DNA of 64,000 nt from Amycolatopsis acididurans (lineage in GTDB: Bacteria; Actinomycetota; Actinomycetes; Mycobacteriales; Pseudonocardiaceae), in the NCBI RefSeq assembly GCF_012328925.1, contig NZ_JAAXLS010000023.1:34095-98094 (forward strand), given 5' to 3'. The notes under the pieces were generated by a model. That model did no database searches. It was given only the letters and a program-made list of their open reading frames with translations, and had not been told where the DNA came from. How positions within the stretch are numbered: the first letter of the stretch is position 1; each line of letters opens with the position of its first letter. Shown piece by piece: positions 1 to 10,250 of the stretch. Made by a program: the position numbers and the translations under genes.

Positions 1-1397
1 TCGTCGAAGCCCTCGGAGAAGCAGATGTTCTTGATTCCCACCGCGATCCCGACACCGCGCACCACGCCTTCGCCGTGCGTCGTGTTGGACACGCCACCGG
101 GCAACGTCCGCAGGTCCCGCTCCCCCTCGGGCGCGGAGGGCAGCGGCATCCGTTCCAGTCGCCGCAGCAGTTCCCCGACCGGCGCTGCCGAGTCCACCAC
201 CTGACCGGTCGGCATGAGCGAGCCCTCGCGCATGGCGTTGCGCAGCCGCACCTCGACCGGGCTGATCCCGCACGCCTCGGCGAGCCTGTCCATTTGCGAC
301 TCGTACCCGAAGGCCGCCTGCACCGCGCCGAATCCCCGCATCGCGCCGCACGGCGGGTTGTTCGTGTAGGTGCCCCAGCAGTCGATCGCGACGTTGGGCA
401 CCTCGTACGGTCCGACGCCGAGCGTCGCGGCGTTCGCCACCACCGCCGGCGTGGACGAGGCGTAGGCCCCGCCGTCGAGGAAGATGCGCGCCTTGACGTA
501 GACCAGCCTGCCGTGCCGGTCGGCGCCGTGCTCGTAGTGCAGCCGCGCCGGATGCCGGTGTACGTGCCCGTAGAAGGACTCTTCGCGGTTGTAGACCATC
601 TTCACCGGCCTGCCGGTGTGCAGTGCGAGCAGGCACGCGTGGATCTGGATCGACAGGTCCTCGCGGCCGCCGAACGCGCCGCCGACCCCGCCGAGCGTGA
701 GCCGCACCTTCTCTTCGGGCAGGCCCAGCGCCTGCACGATCTGGCGCTGGTCCACGTGCAGCCACTGCGTCGCGACGTAGAGGTCCACGCCGCCGTCGTC
801 GGCGGGCACCGCGAGCCCGGACTCCGGCCCGAGGAACGCCTGGTCCTGCATGCCGACCTCGTAGGAACCGCTGACCACCACCTCGGCCGTCGCGCCGGGG
901 TCGCCGAAGCGGATCGGCACGTGCCGCACGACGTTGCCGCCGGTGTGCAACGCCGGAGTCTGTCCCACGACGGCCTGCTCGGCGTCGGTGACCGGGTCGA
1001 GCACCTCGTAGTCGACTTCGATCCGCTTCATCGCGCGGCGCGCGGTCTCCGGGTGGTCCGCCGCGACGAGCGCCACGGGCTCACCCTGGTACCGCACGAC
1101 GTCCGCCGCGAGCACCGGCTGATCCTGGTGTTCCAGGCCGTACCGGTTCACCCCCGGCACGTCCTCGTGCGTCAGCACCGCGTAGACGCCTTGCACCCGG
1201 ACGGCTTCGGTGATGTCGATGCGCTTGACGCGGGCATGCGGGTGCGGGCTGCGCAGCGTCGCGCCCCACAGCATGTCCTCGTGCCACAGGTCGGAGGAGT
1301 AGGCGAACTCGCCGCGCACCTTGACCGTGCCGTCCGGCCGCCGGGGGCTGCTGCCGATGCCGCTCGCGGTGCTCATCGCCTGGGTGGACGTCGTCAT
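1..1397 (-). CDS. Xanthine dehydrogenase-type molybdenum-binding large subunit (3' end off window)
   Basis: Molybdopterin-binding subunit of a cytosolic molybdenum hydroxylase of the xanthine dehydrogenase family, which would oxidise purines such as hypoxanthine and xanthine. The first 465 residues are present. They include the N-terminal a/b hammerhead region, GGAFGGRED near residue 240, and the segment PPCGAMRGFGAVQAAFG typical of the Moco-binding domain. The ATG start overlaps the stop of the upstream deaminase gene by 4 bp (ATGA), so the two are translationally coupled. It is the last visible gene of a four-gene operon encoding FAD, 2Fe-2S, deaminase and Mo subunits. The C-terminal half lies beyond the window. 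The exact substrate cannot be decided from this part. Confidence 0.9.
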   Translation of the reverse strand, partial: MTTSTQAMSTASGIGSSPRRPDGTVKVRGEFAYSSDLWHEDMLWGATLRSPHPHARVKRIDITEAVRVQGVYAVLTHEDVPGVNRYGLEHQDQPVLAADVVRYQGEPVALVAADHPETARRAMKRIEVDYEVLDPVTDAEQAVVGQTPALHTGGNVVRHVPIRFGDPGATAEVVVSGSYEVGMQDQAFLGPESGLAVPADDGGVDLYVATQWLHVDQRQIVQALGLPEEKVRLTLGGVGGAFGGREDLSIQIHACLLALHTGRPVKMVYNREESFYGHVHRHPARLHYEHGADRHGRLVYVKARIFLDGGAYASSTPAVVANAATLGVGPYEVPNVAIDCWGTYTNNPPCGAMRGFGAVQAAFGYESQMDRLAEACGISPVEVRLRNAMREGSLMPTGQVVDSAAPVGELLRRLERMPLPSAPEGERDLRTLPGGVSNTTHGEGVVRGVGIAVGIKNICFSEGFD

Positions 1398-2740
1398 CGC
1401 AACCTCCTGGCGGCAGCGGCCAGCTCACCGGCCACAGTGGACTCATCCGCGGTACGCAGCTCCCCGTCGGCCACCACGACCTCGCCACCGGTCATCAGCA
1501 GCTTGAGCGGTGGTGTCGCGCCGAGCACGAGTGCCGCGACGGGGTCCTCGATGCCCGCGTAGCGCAGGCCGCGCAGGTCCCAGACCGCGAGGTCGGCGAG
1601 CTTGCCGGGCTCCAGCGAGCCGAGTTCCCGCTCGCGGCCGAGGCAGCGGGCGCCGCCCATCGTGCCCATCCAGAGCGCCTCGCGCACGCTCAGCGCCGTC
1701 GGGCCCCCGCGCTGCCTGGCCTGCAGCAACGCCTCGTGCAGTTCCTCCCCCAGCCCGCCGGACTCGTTCGACGCCGCCCCGTCCACGCCGAGCCCGACCG
1801 GCGCGCCCGCGTCGAGCAGGTCGCGCACCGGGGCGATGCCGGTGCCCAGTCGCCCGTTGGAGGTCGGGCAGTGCGCGGCGCCCGTTCGCGTCGCGCCGTA
1901 GCGCCGGATCGCGGCGGTGGACAGGTGCACCGAATGCGCCATCCACACGTCCTCGCCGAGCCAGCCGAGCTTGTCGGCGTACTCGGCCGGGGTGCAGCCG
2001 AACTCGGCGAGGCACTGCTCCTCCTCGTCGAGGGTCTCGGCGAGGTGGGTGTGCAGCCGGACGCCCTTGCGGCGGGCGAGTTCGGCGGCACCCGTCATGA
2101 GCTGCTCGGTGACGGTGAACGGCGAGCAGGGACCGGCGGCGATGCGAATACGGGCGCCGGGCGAGGGGTCGTGGTACTTGTCGATCGCCTGTTCCGTGCC
2201 GAGCAGCGCGGCCTCGGTGTCCTCGACCAGGTTGTCCGGCGGAAGCCCGCCCTGGGACTCGCCGCGGTCCATCGACCCGCGCACGATGTGGGCGCGCACG
2301 CCGATCCGGTTCGCCGCGGACACCAGGGCCTCGATCTGATCGCCGCCGTCGGACGGGAAGACGTAGTGGTGGTCGGCGACCGTGGTGCAGCCGGTGAGCG
2401 CCAGGCGCGCCAGCCCCGCGCTCGCGGCGGCGTGCGTGATCTCCGCGTCGAGCCCGCTCCAGACCGGGTACAGCTCGACGAGCCACTGGAACAGCGTCGC
2501 ATCGACGGCGCGGCCGCGGGTGGCCCACTGGTAGAGATGGTGGTGCGTGTTGACCAGGCCCGGCGTGATCAGGCAGTCGCTCGCGTCGATGACGGTGCCG
2601 TGCGGGACCCCCTCCCGGCGCGCCGCACCCTCGCCGACGGCGACGATGCGGCCGTCCTCGACCACCACGTGGCCGTCGCGGTATTCGGTGCCGTCCGCGT
2701 CCACCGTGGCTATCGCGGCGTGCTCCAGAACGGTCCTCAT
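1394..2740 (-). CDS. 8-oxoguanine deaminase-like amidohydrolase (COG0402)
   Basis: Metal-dependent amidohydrolase of 448 residues, predicted to deaminate 8-oxoguanine to urate or a related aminopurine. The metal-binding HxH lies in VNTHHHLYQWATRG (residues 63-76). Further ligands are the His of HTHLAET and MAHSVHL and the Asp of GLGVDGAASNE. The NTHHHxYQ signature is typical of the 8-oxoguanine deaminase and hydroxyatrazine hydrolase branch. The ATG at 2740 was chosen because it overlaps the stop of the 2Fe-2S gene by 4 bp; a longer frame upstream is the shadow of that gene. It sits between the 2Fe-2S and Mo subunit genes, which argues for a shared purine pathway. Guanine deaminase or another aminopurine deaminase is the main alternative. 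Confidence 0.8.
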   Translation of the reverse strand: MRTVLEHAAIATVDADGTEYRDGHVVVEDGRIVAVGEGAARREGVPHGTVIDASDCLITPGLVNTHHHLYQWATRGRAVDATLFQWLVELYPVWSGLDAEITHAAASAGLARLALTGCTTVADHHYVFPSDGGDQIEALVSAANRIGVRAHIVRGSMDRGESQGGLPPDNLVEDTEAALLGTEQAIDKYHDPSPGARIRIAAGPCSPFTVTEQLMTGAAELARRKGVRLHTHLAETLDEEEQCLAEFGCTPAEYADKLGWLGEDVWMAHSVHLSTAAIRRYGATRTGAAHCPTSNGRLGTGIAPVRDLLDAGAPVGLGVDGAASNESGGLGEELHEALLQARQRGGPTALSVREALWMGTMGGARCLGRERELGSLEPGKLADLAVWDLRGLRYAGIEDPVAALVLGATPPLKLLMTGGEVVVADGELRTADESTVAGELAAAARRLR

Positions 2741-3195
2741 CGCGTGCTCGCCATCCTCACCGCGTCCAGGATCTTCTCGTACCCCGTGCACCGGCACAGG
2801 TTTCCGGCCAGCGCCTCGCGGATCTCCTCGTCGCTCGGTCCGGGCACCCGGGCCAGCAGGTCGTGTGCGGCCACGACCAGTCCCGGCGTGCAGAACCCGC
2901 ACTGCACCGCACCGGCGTCCACAAAGGACTGCTGGACGCGGTCGAGCCGGTCGCCGTCGGCGAGCCCCTCCACGGTGCGCACGTCACGTCCCTCGGCCTG
3001 CCCGGCGGCCACCAGGCACGAGCACGCCGGCACTCCGTCCAGATACACCGTGCACGAACCGCATTCGCCCTGTTCACAGGCATTCTTCGAACCGGGAAGC
3101 CCGAGCCGCTCGCGCAGCAGGTAGAGCAGGCTCTCGCCCTCCCACACGTCGTCGGCCTGCCTGGCCTCGCCGTTGACGGTCACGTTCACGCGCAT
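2737..3195 (-). CDS. 2Fe-2S subunit of xanthine dehydrogenase-type enzyme
   Basis: Small iron-sulfur subunit of 152 residues carrying electrons between the Mo and FAD subunits. The plant-ferredoxin cluster is bound by CEQGECGSC plus a later Cys (residues about 39-60). The second, all-helical cluster domain shows CGFCTPG and CRCTGY. Length and motif order match the XdhC/CoxS family. It starts inside the last 10 bp of the FAD subunit gene and ends with a 4-bp overlap onto the deaminase gene, so all four genes are tightly coupled. Confidence 0.93.
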   Translation of the reverse strand: MRVNVTVNGEARQADDVWEGESLLYLLRERLGLPGSKNACEQGECGSCTVYLDGVPACSCLVAAGQAEGRDVRTVEGLADGDRLDRVQQSFVDAGAVQCGFCTPGLVVAAHDLLARVPGPSDEEIREALAGNLCRCTGYEKILDAVRMASTR

Positions 3196-4049
3196 GCCCG
3201 CTCCCCTTCCACGTACTCCTGCCAGGCCCAGCCCAGCGTGCGGCGTGCCAGCACGGCCAGCGCGTGCTGGCGGTAGGCGGCGGTGCCCCGCACGTCGTCG
3301 ATCGGCTCCGCGGCCGCCGCGACGAGCTCACCGAAACGGCGTTTGACCGAATCGAGCAGCGGGGCGGGCGCCGACCACGGCAGCTCAGCCGCCAGGAATT
3401 CCTCCGCGTCGGGCACGCGGCGCGGCGTGGGCGCCGCCGAGCCGATCGCGGCCCTGGCCTTGCCCTCCTCCAGCGCGATCGCGAACGAGCACACGGCGAT
3501 GACCATCGCGTTACGGGTGCCGACCTTCGCGAACTGCTGCGGGCCGGCGTTCGCGGGCAGGTGCACGGCGGTGATCAACTCGTCTTCGGCGAGCGCGTTC
3601 CGTTTGACGCCGAGGTAGAACTCCTCGGCCGGGATCAGCCGCGTTCCCCTGGTGGAGGCCGCTTCCACCCGCGCGCCAGTCACCAGCAGCACGGGGTGGG
3701 TGTCCCCGGCGGGCGAGGCCGCGCCGAGGTTGCCGCCGACGGTGCCGCGGTTGCGGATCTGCGGCGAGCCGACCGTGCGGGCGGCCATCGCGAGCCCGGC
3801 GAGCCGCTCCCCCAGTTCGGTGATGACGCGCGTGTACGACACGTTCGCGCCCAGGCGCACCGCGCCGTCCACTGTGGACCAGTCTGTCAGTTCGGGGACT
3901 CGGCCGAGATCGAGCAGGGCTGCGGGCCGCCGGTGGTCGAAGTTCAGCTCGACCATCACGTCGGTGCCGCCCGCGATCGGGACCGCGTCCGGGCGCTCGG
4001 CCTTGAGGGCCAGCGCTTCGGCGAGGCTCTGGGGGCGCAGGAAATCCAC
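3186..4049 (-). CDS. FAD-binding subunit of xanthine dehydrogenase-type enzyme
   Basis: FAD subunit of 287 residues, first gene of the molybdenum-hydroxylase operon. The FAD-binding motif GGTDVMVEL lies near residues 26-34. The second motif, SPQIRNRGTVGGNLG followed by ASPAGDTHPVL, lies near residues 98-122. A C-terminal CO-dehydrogenase flavoprotein domain follows. ATG at 4049 begins the typical MDFLRPQSLAEAL start. A perfect inverted repeat at 4091-4110, some 40 bp upstream, is a candidate control site for the operon. Confidence 0.92.
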   Translation of the reverse strand: MDFLRPQSLAEALALKAERPDAVPIAGGTDVMVELNFDHRRPAALLDLGRVPELTDWSTVDGAVRLGANVSYTRVITELGERLAGLAMAARTVGSPQIRNRGTVGGNLGAASPAGDTHPVLLVTGARVEAASTRGTRLIPAEEFYLGVKRNALAEDELITAVHLPANAGPQQFAKVGTRNAMVIAVCSFAIALEEGKARAAIGSAAPTPRRVPDAEEFLAAELPWSAPAPLLDSVKRRFGELVAAAAEPIDDVRGTAAYRQHALAVLARRTLGWAWQEYVEGERACA

Positions 4050-4090
4050 TTCTCCGGCTCCTTCAGCGGTGGGAGTCCATCCAGTACACC

Positions 4091-4110
4091 GCCGTGACCG
4101 GCGTCACGGC
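4091..4110. promoter_or_regulatory. Candidate operator upstream of the xanthine dehydrogenase-type operon
   Basis: A perfect inverted repeat with 8-bp arms (GCCGTGAC and GTCACGGC) and a 4-bp centre lies 42 bp before the FAD-subunit start. On the minus strand a possible -10 (CATACT, 4121-4126) lies just upstream of it. A bound regulator such as the nearby PucR-family protein could act here. This is inference from symmetry and position only. Confidence 0.4.
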
Positions 4111-4180
4111 AACGGCGCCGGAGTATGAACCGGAGGGCGTTGTGAGCAGTCTTTTCGTGCTTTCGCACAAGGCGGCAAGC

Positions 4181-4780
4181 CTAATCCTGGGGACGCACAT
4201 AGACCGCCTGTGTGCGCTGCGCCGCGGCCACCGCCTGAGCCGGATCCTCGCCGGACACGACGTGGGCGACTCCCCATGCCCGCGCGCTCTCGGTCATGAA
4301 TTCCCGTGCCTCACCCGAGCTGCCCCAGTCGGCCGGGTTGCCGTGGCCGGACACGTGCAGGGCCAGCCCGAGCAGCGTCATGTCCCACCCGACACCGACG
4401 GCGCCGGGCCCGAACTGGTCCCAGTGCTGGTGGTCGGCGAGGTCGCTGTGCTCCAGTTCGAGCAGCGTGCCCTCGGCCCCGGGACGCAGCCGCACCTCGA
4501 CCACGGAGGCGGGCCCCTCGCCGAAGATCCACGTCACCCGCAGGACCTCCGGCGGCTCACAGCGCACGATCTCCCCGCCCGCGTTGCCCTGGAGCTGGTA
4601 GCTTCCGCCGGGCCGCAGGTCGCCGGTGACCGGCAGGAACCAGCGGGCGAGCCGGCCGGGATCGGTGCAGGCCTGCCAGACGTCCCCGGGTGCGGCGTCG
4701 TAGGTCCGGCAGGCCACCACCGCCCGTCCGTGCACGCGGCGGCGGATCGCGTTGATCTCGGCTGCTATGTCCATCACCAC
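4181..4780 (-). CDS. SRPBCC (AHSA1-type) domain protein
   Basis: A protein of 199 residues with the START/AHSA1 helix-grip fold (about residues 22-150): an N-terminal DAAPGDVWQACTDPGRLARWFLP segment followed by GGSY, EPPEVLRVTW and a C-terminal helix. Such proteins bind small hydrophobic ligands or help fold partners; no specific ligand can be named. An alternative ATG lies 6 bp downstream. Its 5' end is only 24 bp from the divergent pucR-family gene, so the two share a very short promoter space. Confidence 0.8.
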   Translation of the reverse strand: MVMDIAAEINAIRRRVHGRAVVACRTYDAAPGDVWQACTDPGRLARWFLPVTGDLRPGGSYQLQGNAGGEIVRCEPPEVLRVTWIFGEGPASVVEVRLRPGAEGTLLELEHSDLADHQHWDQFGPGAVGVGWDMTLLGLALHVSGHGNPADWGSSGEAREFMTESARAWGVAHVVSGEDPAQAVAAAQRTQAVYVRPQD

Positions 4781-4804
4781 TTCCTTCCCTAGGATCGGTC
4801 AGTC

Positions 4805-6241
4805 ATGACGCTGGTGAAGACTCTGCTGGACATCCCCGAACTGCGCATGCGGCTGCGCACCGGTTCGGGGCTGCTCGGCCGCGAGATCACCCGCATCTAC
4901 GTCACCGAACTCCCCGACCCGAGCCGCTACGTCTCGGCCGGTGAGCTGGTGCTCTCCGGCTTGTTGTGGTGGCGCGAACCCGGCGACGCGGAACCGTTCG
5001 TCGCCGCACTCGCCCGCTCGGGAGTCGCCGCGCTCGCCGCGTCCGGCGCGGACACCGACGGCATCCCCGACGACGTCGTGCGCGCGTGCGCCCAGTATCG
5101 GATCCCGCTGCTCGAAGTGCCCGCCGACCTGTCGTTCGCCGTGGTCACCGAGCGGGTCGTGCTGGCGCTGGCGGCCGACCGCGGCCGCGAGCCCAGCGGC
5201 GCGCGCAAACGGTTGCTGTCCACCGCCGACGCCCCGCTGCCGGTGCTGCTGCGGCAGGGCGCGGAGGAGCTGGGCGCGCCGTGCTGGGTGGTGTCGGGCA
5301 CGGGCCGCGTCGTGGGCGGCACCGCGGCCGACCCGCCGCCGGCCGACTGGTTCGTGCCCGGCCGGGACCGGACCGTGCGCGGCGGTTACACACTGGTGCC
5401 CGTCAACGGCCGCTTCAGCGTGCCCTGGATTCTCGCCGTGAAGATCACCGAAACGGATGACCTCACCGACGAGCTCGCGGGCCTGGTCAGCCTCGCCCGG
5501 GCCCGTGCCGATCAGGTGCGGCGCACCGCCGACCGCGCCGCCGGGCCGCTGTTCCAGGCGCTCGAGGGCGGCGACGTTGCCGCCGCGTTCCCCGCCGCCG
5601 GGCTTCGTGAACCGGTGCGTGTCATCCTCCTGTCCACCCCGGACGACGGGCCGGAACTGGCCGGGGAGCTGCTCGTCGAGTTGCTGGCCGACATGCCCCC
5701 GGCCGTGCTCGGCACCCTCGGCGAGGACGCGTGCGCGATCGTCGAGGCCGACGAGTCCTCGCCCGCCGAGCCGATTCGCGCCGGGTTGTCCACTGTGGAT
5801 CGCCTTGTCGACCTGACGCGCGTGTTCACCGGCATCAGCGGGCCCGCGACGGCGGCCGGACTGCGTGGCGCGGCGCAGGAGGCGCGGCACGCGCTGGACG
5901 TCGCGGCGCGCCGCGGCGGGCCGATCGAGGTGGTGGCCGGCGAGGACATCGCGGTGCACCGGCTACTGGTCGCGACCGCACCGGACGAGCTGCGCCGCAC
6001 GGTGCGCGAACGCGTGCTCGGCCCGCTCGTGGACTACGACGCGGCCAACGGCACGGATCTCGTGCGCACCGTGCGGGTCTACCTCGAATGTTCCAGTTCT
6101 CCGACGGCGGCCGCGAAGGCCCTGCACGTCCACGTGAACACGCTGCGGTACCGGATCACGCGGGCGTCGGAGTTGCTCGGCGTCGACCTGACCGACTTCA
6201 CCACGCAGGTGGACGTGTACCTCGCCCTCGCCCTGAGTTAG
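4805..6241 (+). CDS. PucR family transcriptional regulator
   Basis: Regulator of 478 residues. The N-terminal PucR domain (about residues 1-125) begins with LLDIPELRMRLRTG. A central GGDEF-like CdaR segment follows, and the C-terminal PucR helix-turn-helix lies about residues 405-478, with YLECSSSPTAAAKALHVHVNTLRYR. The family includes Bacillus PucR, which controls purine catabolism. Its position beside the xanthine dehydrogenase-type operon fits control of purine use, but the direct target is inferred. ATG at 4805 follows an AGGATCGG sequence. Confidence 0.88.
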   Translation: MTLVKTLLDIPELRMRLRTGSGLLGREITRIYVTELPDPSRYVSAGELVLSGLLWWREPGDAEPFVAALARSGVAALAASGADTDGIPDDVVRACAQYRIPLLEVPADLSFAVVTERVVLALAADRGREPSGARKRLLSTADAPLPVLLRQGAEELGAPCWVVSGTGRVVGGTAADPPPADWFVPGRDRTVRGGYTLVPVNGRFSVPWILAVKITETDDLTDELAGLVSLARARADQVRRTADRAAGPLFQALEGGDVAAAFPAAGLREPVRVILLSTPDDGPELAGELLVELLADMPPAVLGTLGEDACAIVEADESSPAEPIRAGLSTVDRLVDLTRVFTGISGPATAAGLRGAAQEARHALDVAARRGGPIEVVAGEDIAVHRLLVATAPDELRRTVRERVLGPLVDYDAANGTDLVRTVRVYLECSSSPTAAAKALHVHVNTLRYRITRASELLGVDLTDFTTQVDVYLALALS

Positions 6242-6271
6242 CTGTAGTAGTCGACGATCGACAAGAAACGC

Positions 6272-7462
6272 TCACCCGATCCGGCGAGCGTAGGCGTCCA
6301 GGCGCGCGCGGGGCAGCGGCAGTTCCGACTCGTCCAGGGCCCCGCAGTCCAGGCCACGGCACAGGAACGCGGCCAGTGCCTGCGCGGTAGCCGGTTCGTC
6401 GAGCACGCCGCTGTCCGCCGCCGTGGCGTAGTCGTGCAGCCGCGCCGCGGCCGACGGCAGGCCCTCGCGGAAGAAGGCGTAGGTGGCGGCGAACCGGGTC
6501 GGCAACTGGTGCGGGTGCATGTCCCAGCCCTGGTAGAAGCCTCGCTCCAGTGACCGCCGCACCAGCCTCAGGTGCTCGCGCCACGCGTCCAGGACCGCGT
6601 CGCCGACGGGCAGCCGGTTGCTCGAGCCGTCGGACAGCCGCACCCCGGTGCCCGCGGCGCTGACCTGTATGAACGCCTTCGCGAAGTCCGCGGCGGGATG
6701 GTCCATGCTCTGGTACGCGGCGGCGATGCCGAGGCCCGCGCTGTAGTCGTAGGTGCCGTAGTGCAGACCGCTGCACCGCCCTGCGGCGGCCTGGATGATG
6801 CGCGGCACGGCGACCGTGCCGTCGGTGTCCAGAATGGACTGGGACGTCTCGATCTGCACCTCGAACCGCAGCGCACGCTCGGGCAGACCGTGGGCCTTTT
6901 CCAGCGCCGCCAGCACGTCCGCGGCCACCGCGACCTGCTCGACTGCGGTGACCTTCGGCAGCGTGACCACGAAACCCGGTGGCAGGTCCCCGTTTTCGAG
7001 CAGCCCCGACAGGAACAGGTCCAGTGTGCGGATCCCGCGCCGCCGGGTCGCGCGTTCGAAGCTCTTGAAACGGATGCCGACGAACGGAGTGGCCACGGTG
7101 AGCGACCGGCCACACGACAGCGCCATCTCGTCCTCGGCCTCGTCGCCTGGATGGCCGTAGCCGTCCTCGAAGTCGATGCGCAGGTCCTCGATGGGCTCCG
7201 TCGCGAGCTTGGCCGCGACCCGGTCGCCGACCTCGGCGGTCAAGCCCAGTTCGGCGCCGCGCTGCCGGAAAATCGCGAGCGCCTGCTCACCCCAGCGCGT
7301 CACGACGTCCGGGGCGTACTTGTCGGCCGGCACGTACACGGTGTGCACCGGCTGCCGTCCGGCCGGCTCACCGGGATACTTCGCCGCCACCCGTTCGTCC
7401 ACTTCGGACAACCGAGCGTCGGCGGCGGCGTAGATGTCCGCGGCGAGCCGGCCTTCGGTCAT
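6272..7462 (-). CDS. DUF6986 family protein (aldolase/citrate lyase-like)
   Basis: A protein of 396 residues related to the HpcH/HpaI aldolase and citrate-lyase-beta TIM-barrel group. Expected acidic patches are visible: LRIDFEDGYG (about 94-103), an internal VQIETSQSILD (about 201-211) and HYGTYDYSAGLG. It begins 1 bp after the malate synthase stop, so it is co-transcribed with aceB. This pairing is common in actinobacteria. A role in glyoxylate or C4-acid chemistry is inferred, and the exact reaction is unknown. It converges on the PucR-family gene with a 30-bp gap. Confidence 0.75.
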   Translation of the reverse strand: MTEGRLAADIYAAADARLSEVDERVAAKYPGEPAGRQPVHTVYVPADKYAPDVVTRWGEQALAIFRQRGAELGLTAEVGDRVAAKLATEPIEDLRIDFEDGYGHPGDEAEDEMALSCGRSLTVATPFVGIRFKSFERATRRRGIRTLDLFLSGLLENGDLPPGFVVTLPKVTAVEQVAVAADVLAALEKAHGLPERALRFEVQIETSQSILDTDGTVAVPRIIQAAAGRCSGLHYGTYDYSAGLGIAAAYQSMDHPAADFAKAFIQVSAAGTGVRLSDGSSNRLPVGDAVLDAWREHLRLVRRSLERGFYQGWDMHPHQLPTRFAATYAFFREGLPSAAARLHDYATAADSGVLDEPATAQALAAFLCRGLDCGALDESELPLPRARLDAYARRIG

Positions 7463-7463
7463 G

Positions 7464-9038
<1,575 letters not shown>

Positions 9039-9081
9039 GCTGCAACACTCCAACCGTGTCGATCTGAAAGAAGAAGTACAT

Positions 9082-9112
9082 CCGTACGGTTTTTCTCAAT
9101 CCGGAGTATAGT
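9082..9112. promoter_or_regulatory. Divergent aceB / IclR-gene control region with palindrome
   Basis: The 109-bp gap between aceB and the divergent IclR gene holds the palindrome CCGTACGG (9082-9089). A half-site CCGGA lies at 9101-9105. A TATAGT -10-like box (9107-9112) faces the IclR gene. On the minus strand TTGAGA about 10 bp from the palindrome could serve as the aceB -35, placing the palindrome in the promoter spacer. IclR proteins often bind such A/T-flanked CCGTACGG-type palindromes. Binding is inferred. Confidence 0.45.
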
Positions 9113-9147
9113 TTCTGCATAGCGGAAGCTCAACGCGAGGAGAGCAT

Positions 9148-9924
9148 GTGGCCGAGGAGAAGGGTTCCCGCGACGGGGGCGTTCAGTCGTTGCGGCGGGC
9201 GTTCGAGCTGCTCGAACGGCTGGCCGATACGGGTGGCGAGGCGAGCCTGTCCGAGCTGGCGGCCAGTTCGGGGCTGCCCATGCCCACGATCCACCGGCTG
9301 ATCCGCACCCTGGTCGCGCTCGGATACGTCCGGCAGAACACCAACCGCCGGTACGCGCTCGGCGCCCGTCTCATCCGGCTGGGTGAAAACGCGAGCATGC
9401 AGTTCGGCACCTGGGCCCGGCCGCTGCTGGCGGAGCTGGTCGACGAGGTCGGCGAGACGGCCAATCTGGCGGTCCTGGAGCGCGACGAGGTCGTGTACGT
9501 CTCGCAGGTGCCCTCGAAACACTCGATGCGGATGTTCACCGAGGTCGGGCGGCGTCTGCTGCCGCACGGCACGGGCGTCGGCAAGGCGATCCTGTCGCAG
9601 CTGCCCGCCGAGGATGTGCGGGCGCTGCTGGAACGCACCGGGATGCCGTCCTACACCGAGCACACGGTGACCGATCCGGACGAGATGCTGCGGGCCCTGG
9701 CCAAGATCGCGAAACAGGGCTACGCGGTGGACGAGAGCGAGCAGGAACTGGGTGTGCGGTGCGTCGCCGTACCGCTGACCGGCACGCCGGCGCCGGCCGC
9801 GGTGTCGGTGTCCGGCCCGGAAGGCCGCCTCACGAAGGAAGCGGTGTCGCGGATCGCCCCGGCGGTGCAGCGCGTGGCCGCCACCCTGTCGGCACACCTG
9901 GCGAACGAGGATTTGAGTGCCTAG
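9148..9924 (+). CDS. IclR family transcriptional regulator (AllR-like)
   Basis: A protein of 258 residues with an N-terminal winged helix (about 14-75: SLRRAFELLERLADTGGEASLSELAASSGLPMPTIHR). A C-terminal IclR effector domain follows, with MRMFTEVGRRLLPHGTGVGKAIL and GYAVDESEQELGVRCVAVPL. The GTG at 9148 sits 5 nt after GAGGAG; an ATG 2 bp earlier is out of frame. It is divergent from aceB, so it most likely senses glyoxylate or allantoate-type compounds and represses aceB, as AllR-type regulators do (inference). Its stop overlaps the convergent DUF4333 gene by 4 bp. Confidence 0.9.
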   Translation: MAEEKGSRDGGVQSLRRAFELLERLADTGGEASLSELAASSGLPMPTIHRLIRTLVALGYVRQNTNRRYALGARLIRLGENASMQFGTWARPLLAELVDEVGETANLAVLERDEVVYVSQVPSKHSMRMFTEVGRRLLPHGTGVGKAILSQLPAEDVRALLERTGMPSYTEHTVTDPDEMLRALAKIAKQGYAVDESEQELGVRCVAVPLTGTPAPAAVSVSGPEGRLTKEAVSRIAPAVQRVAATLSAHLANEDLSA

Positions 9925-10238
9925 CTCAAGGGTTTGTCATCGACCATGACGTGATAGTTGGCCTTGCCGTTGTCGATGCTGACGATCTCCGCGGTGAGCC
10001 CTGCCCGTGTTGTGCCCGCGGTCAGGGTGCAGCGCACCGTCCGTCCCACCGTCGCGGCCACCGGCCCCGGGCAGGTCACGGTGTCCGGGCGCGTCCCCAC
10101 CGACTGCTGGAGCGCGTCGGCGATGCCCCGTTCGAACTCGGCCTGACTGATGGTCGGGGCCGGCTTCTCCACCTTCACGGTGCAACCGCCGAGCACCAGC
10201 GCGGCACCATACAGCGCGAAGATCGCGTTACGGATCAC
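9921..10238 (-). CDS. DUF4333 lipoprotein, cassette copy A
   Basis: A protein of 105 residues with a lipoprotein signal peptide (hydrophobic ALYGAALVLGGC, lipobox LGGC, Cys at about 19). A DUF4333 domain follows, with the typical pair of cysteines in VTCPGPVAATVGRTVRCTL. It is anchored on the outer face of the membrane. It is the last gene of the left type VII-linked cassette and a paralogue of the gene at 13997-14302. Function is unknown. Confidence 0.82.
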   Translation of the reverse strand: MIRNAIFALYGAALVLGGCTVKVEKPAPTISQAEFERGIADALQQSVGTRPDTVTCPGPVAATVGRTVRCTLTAGTTRAGLTAEIVSIDNGKANYHVMVDDKPLS

Positions 10239-10250
10239 AGGTTCGCCCTC

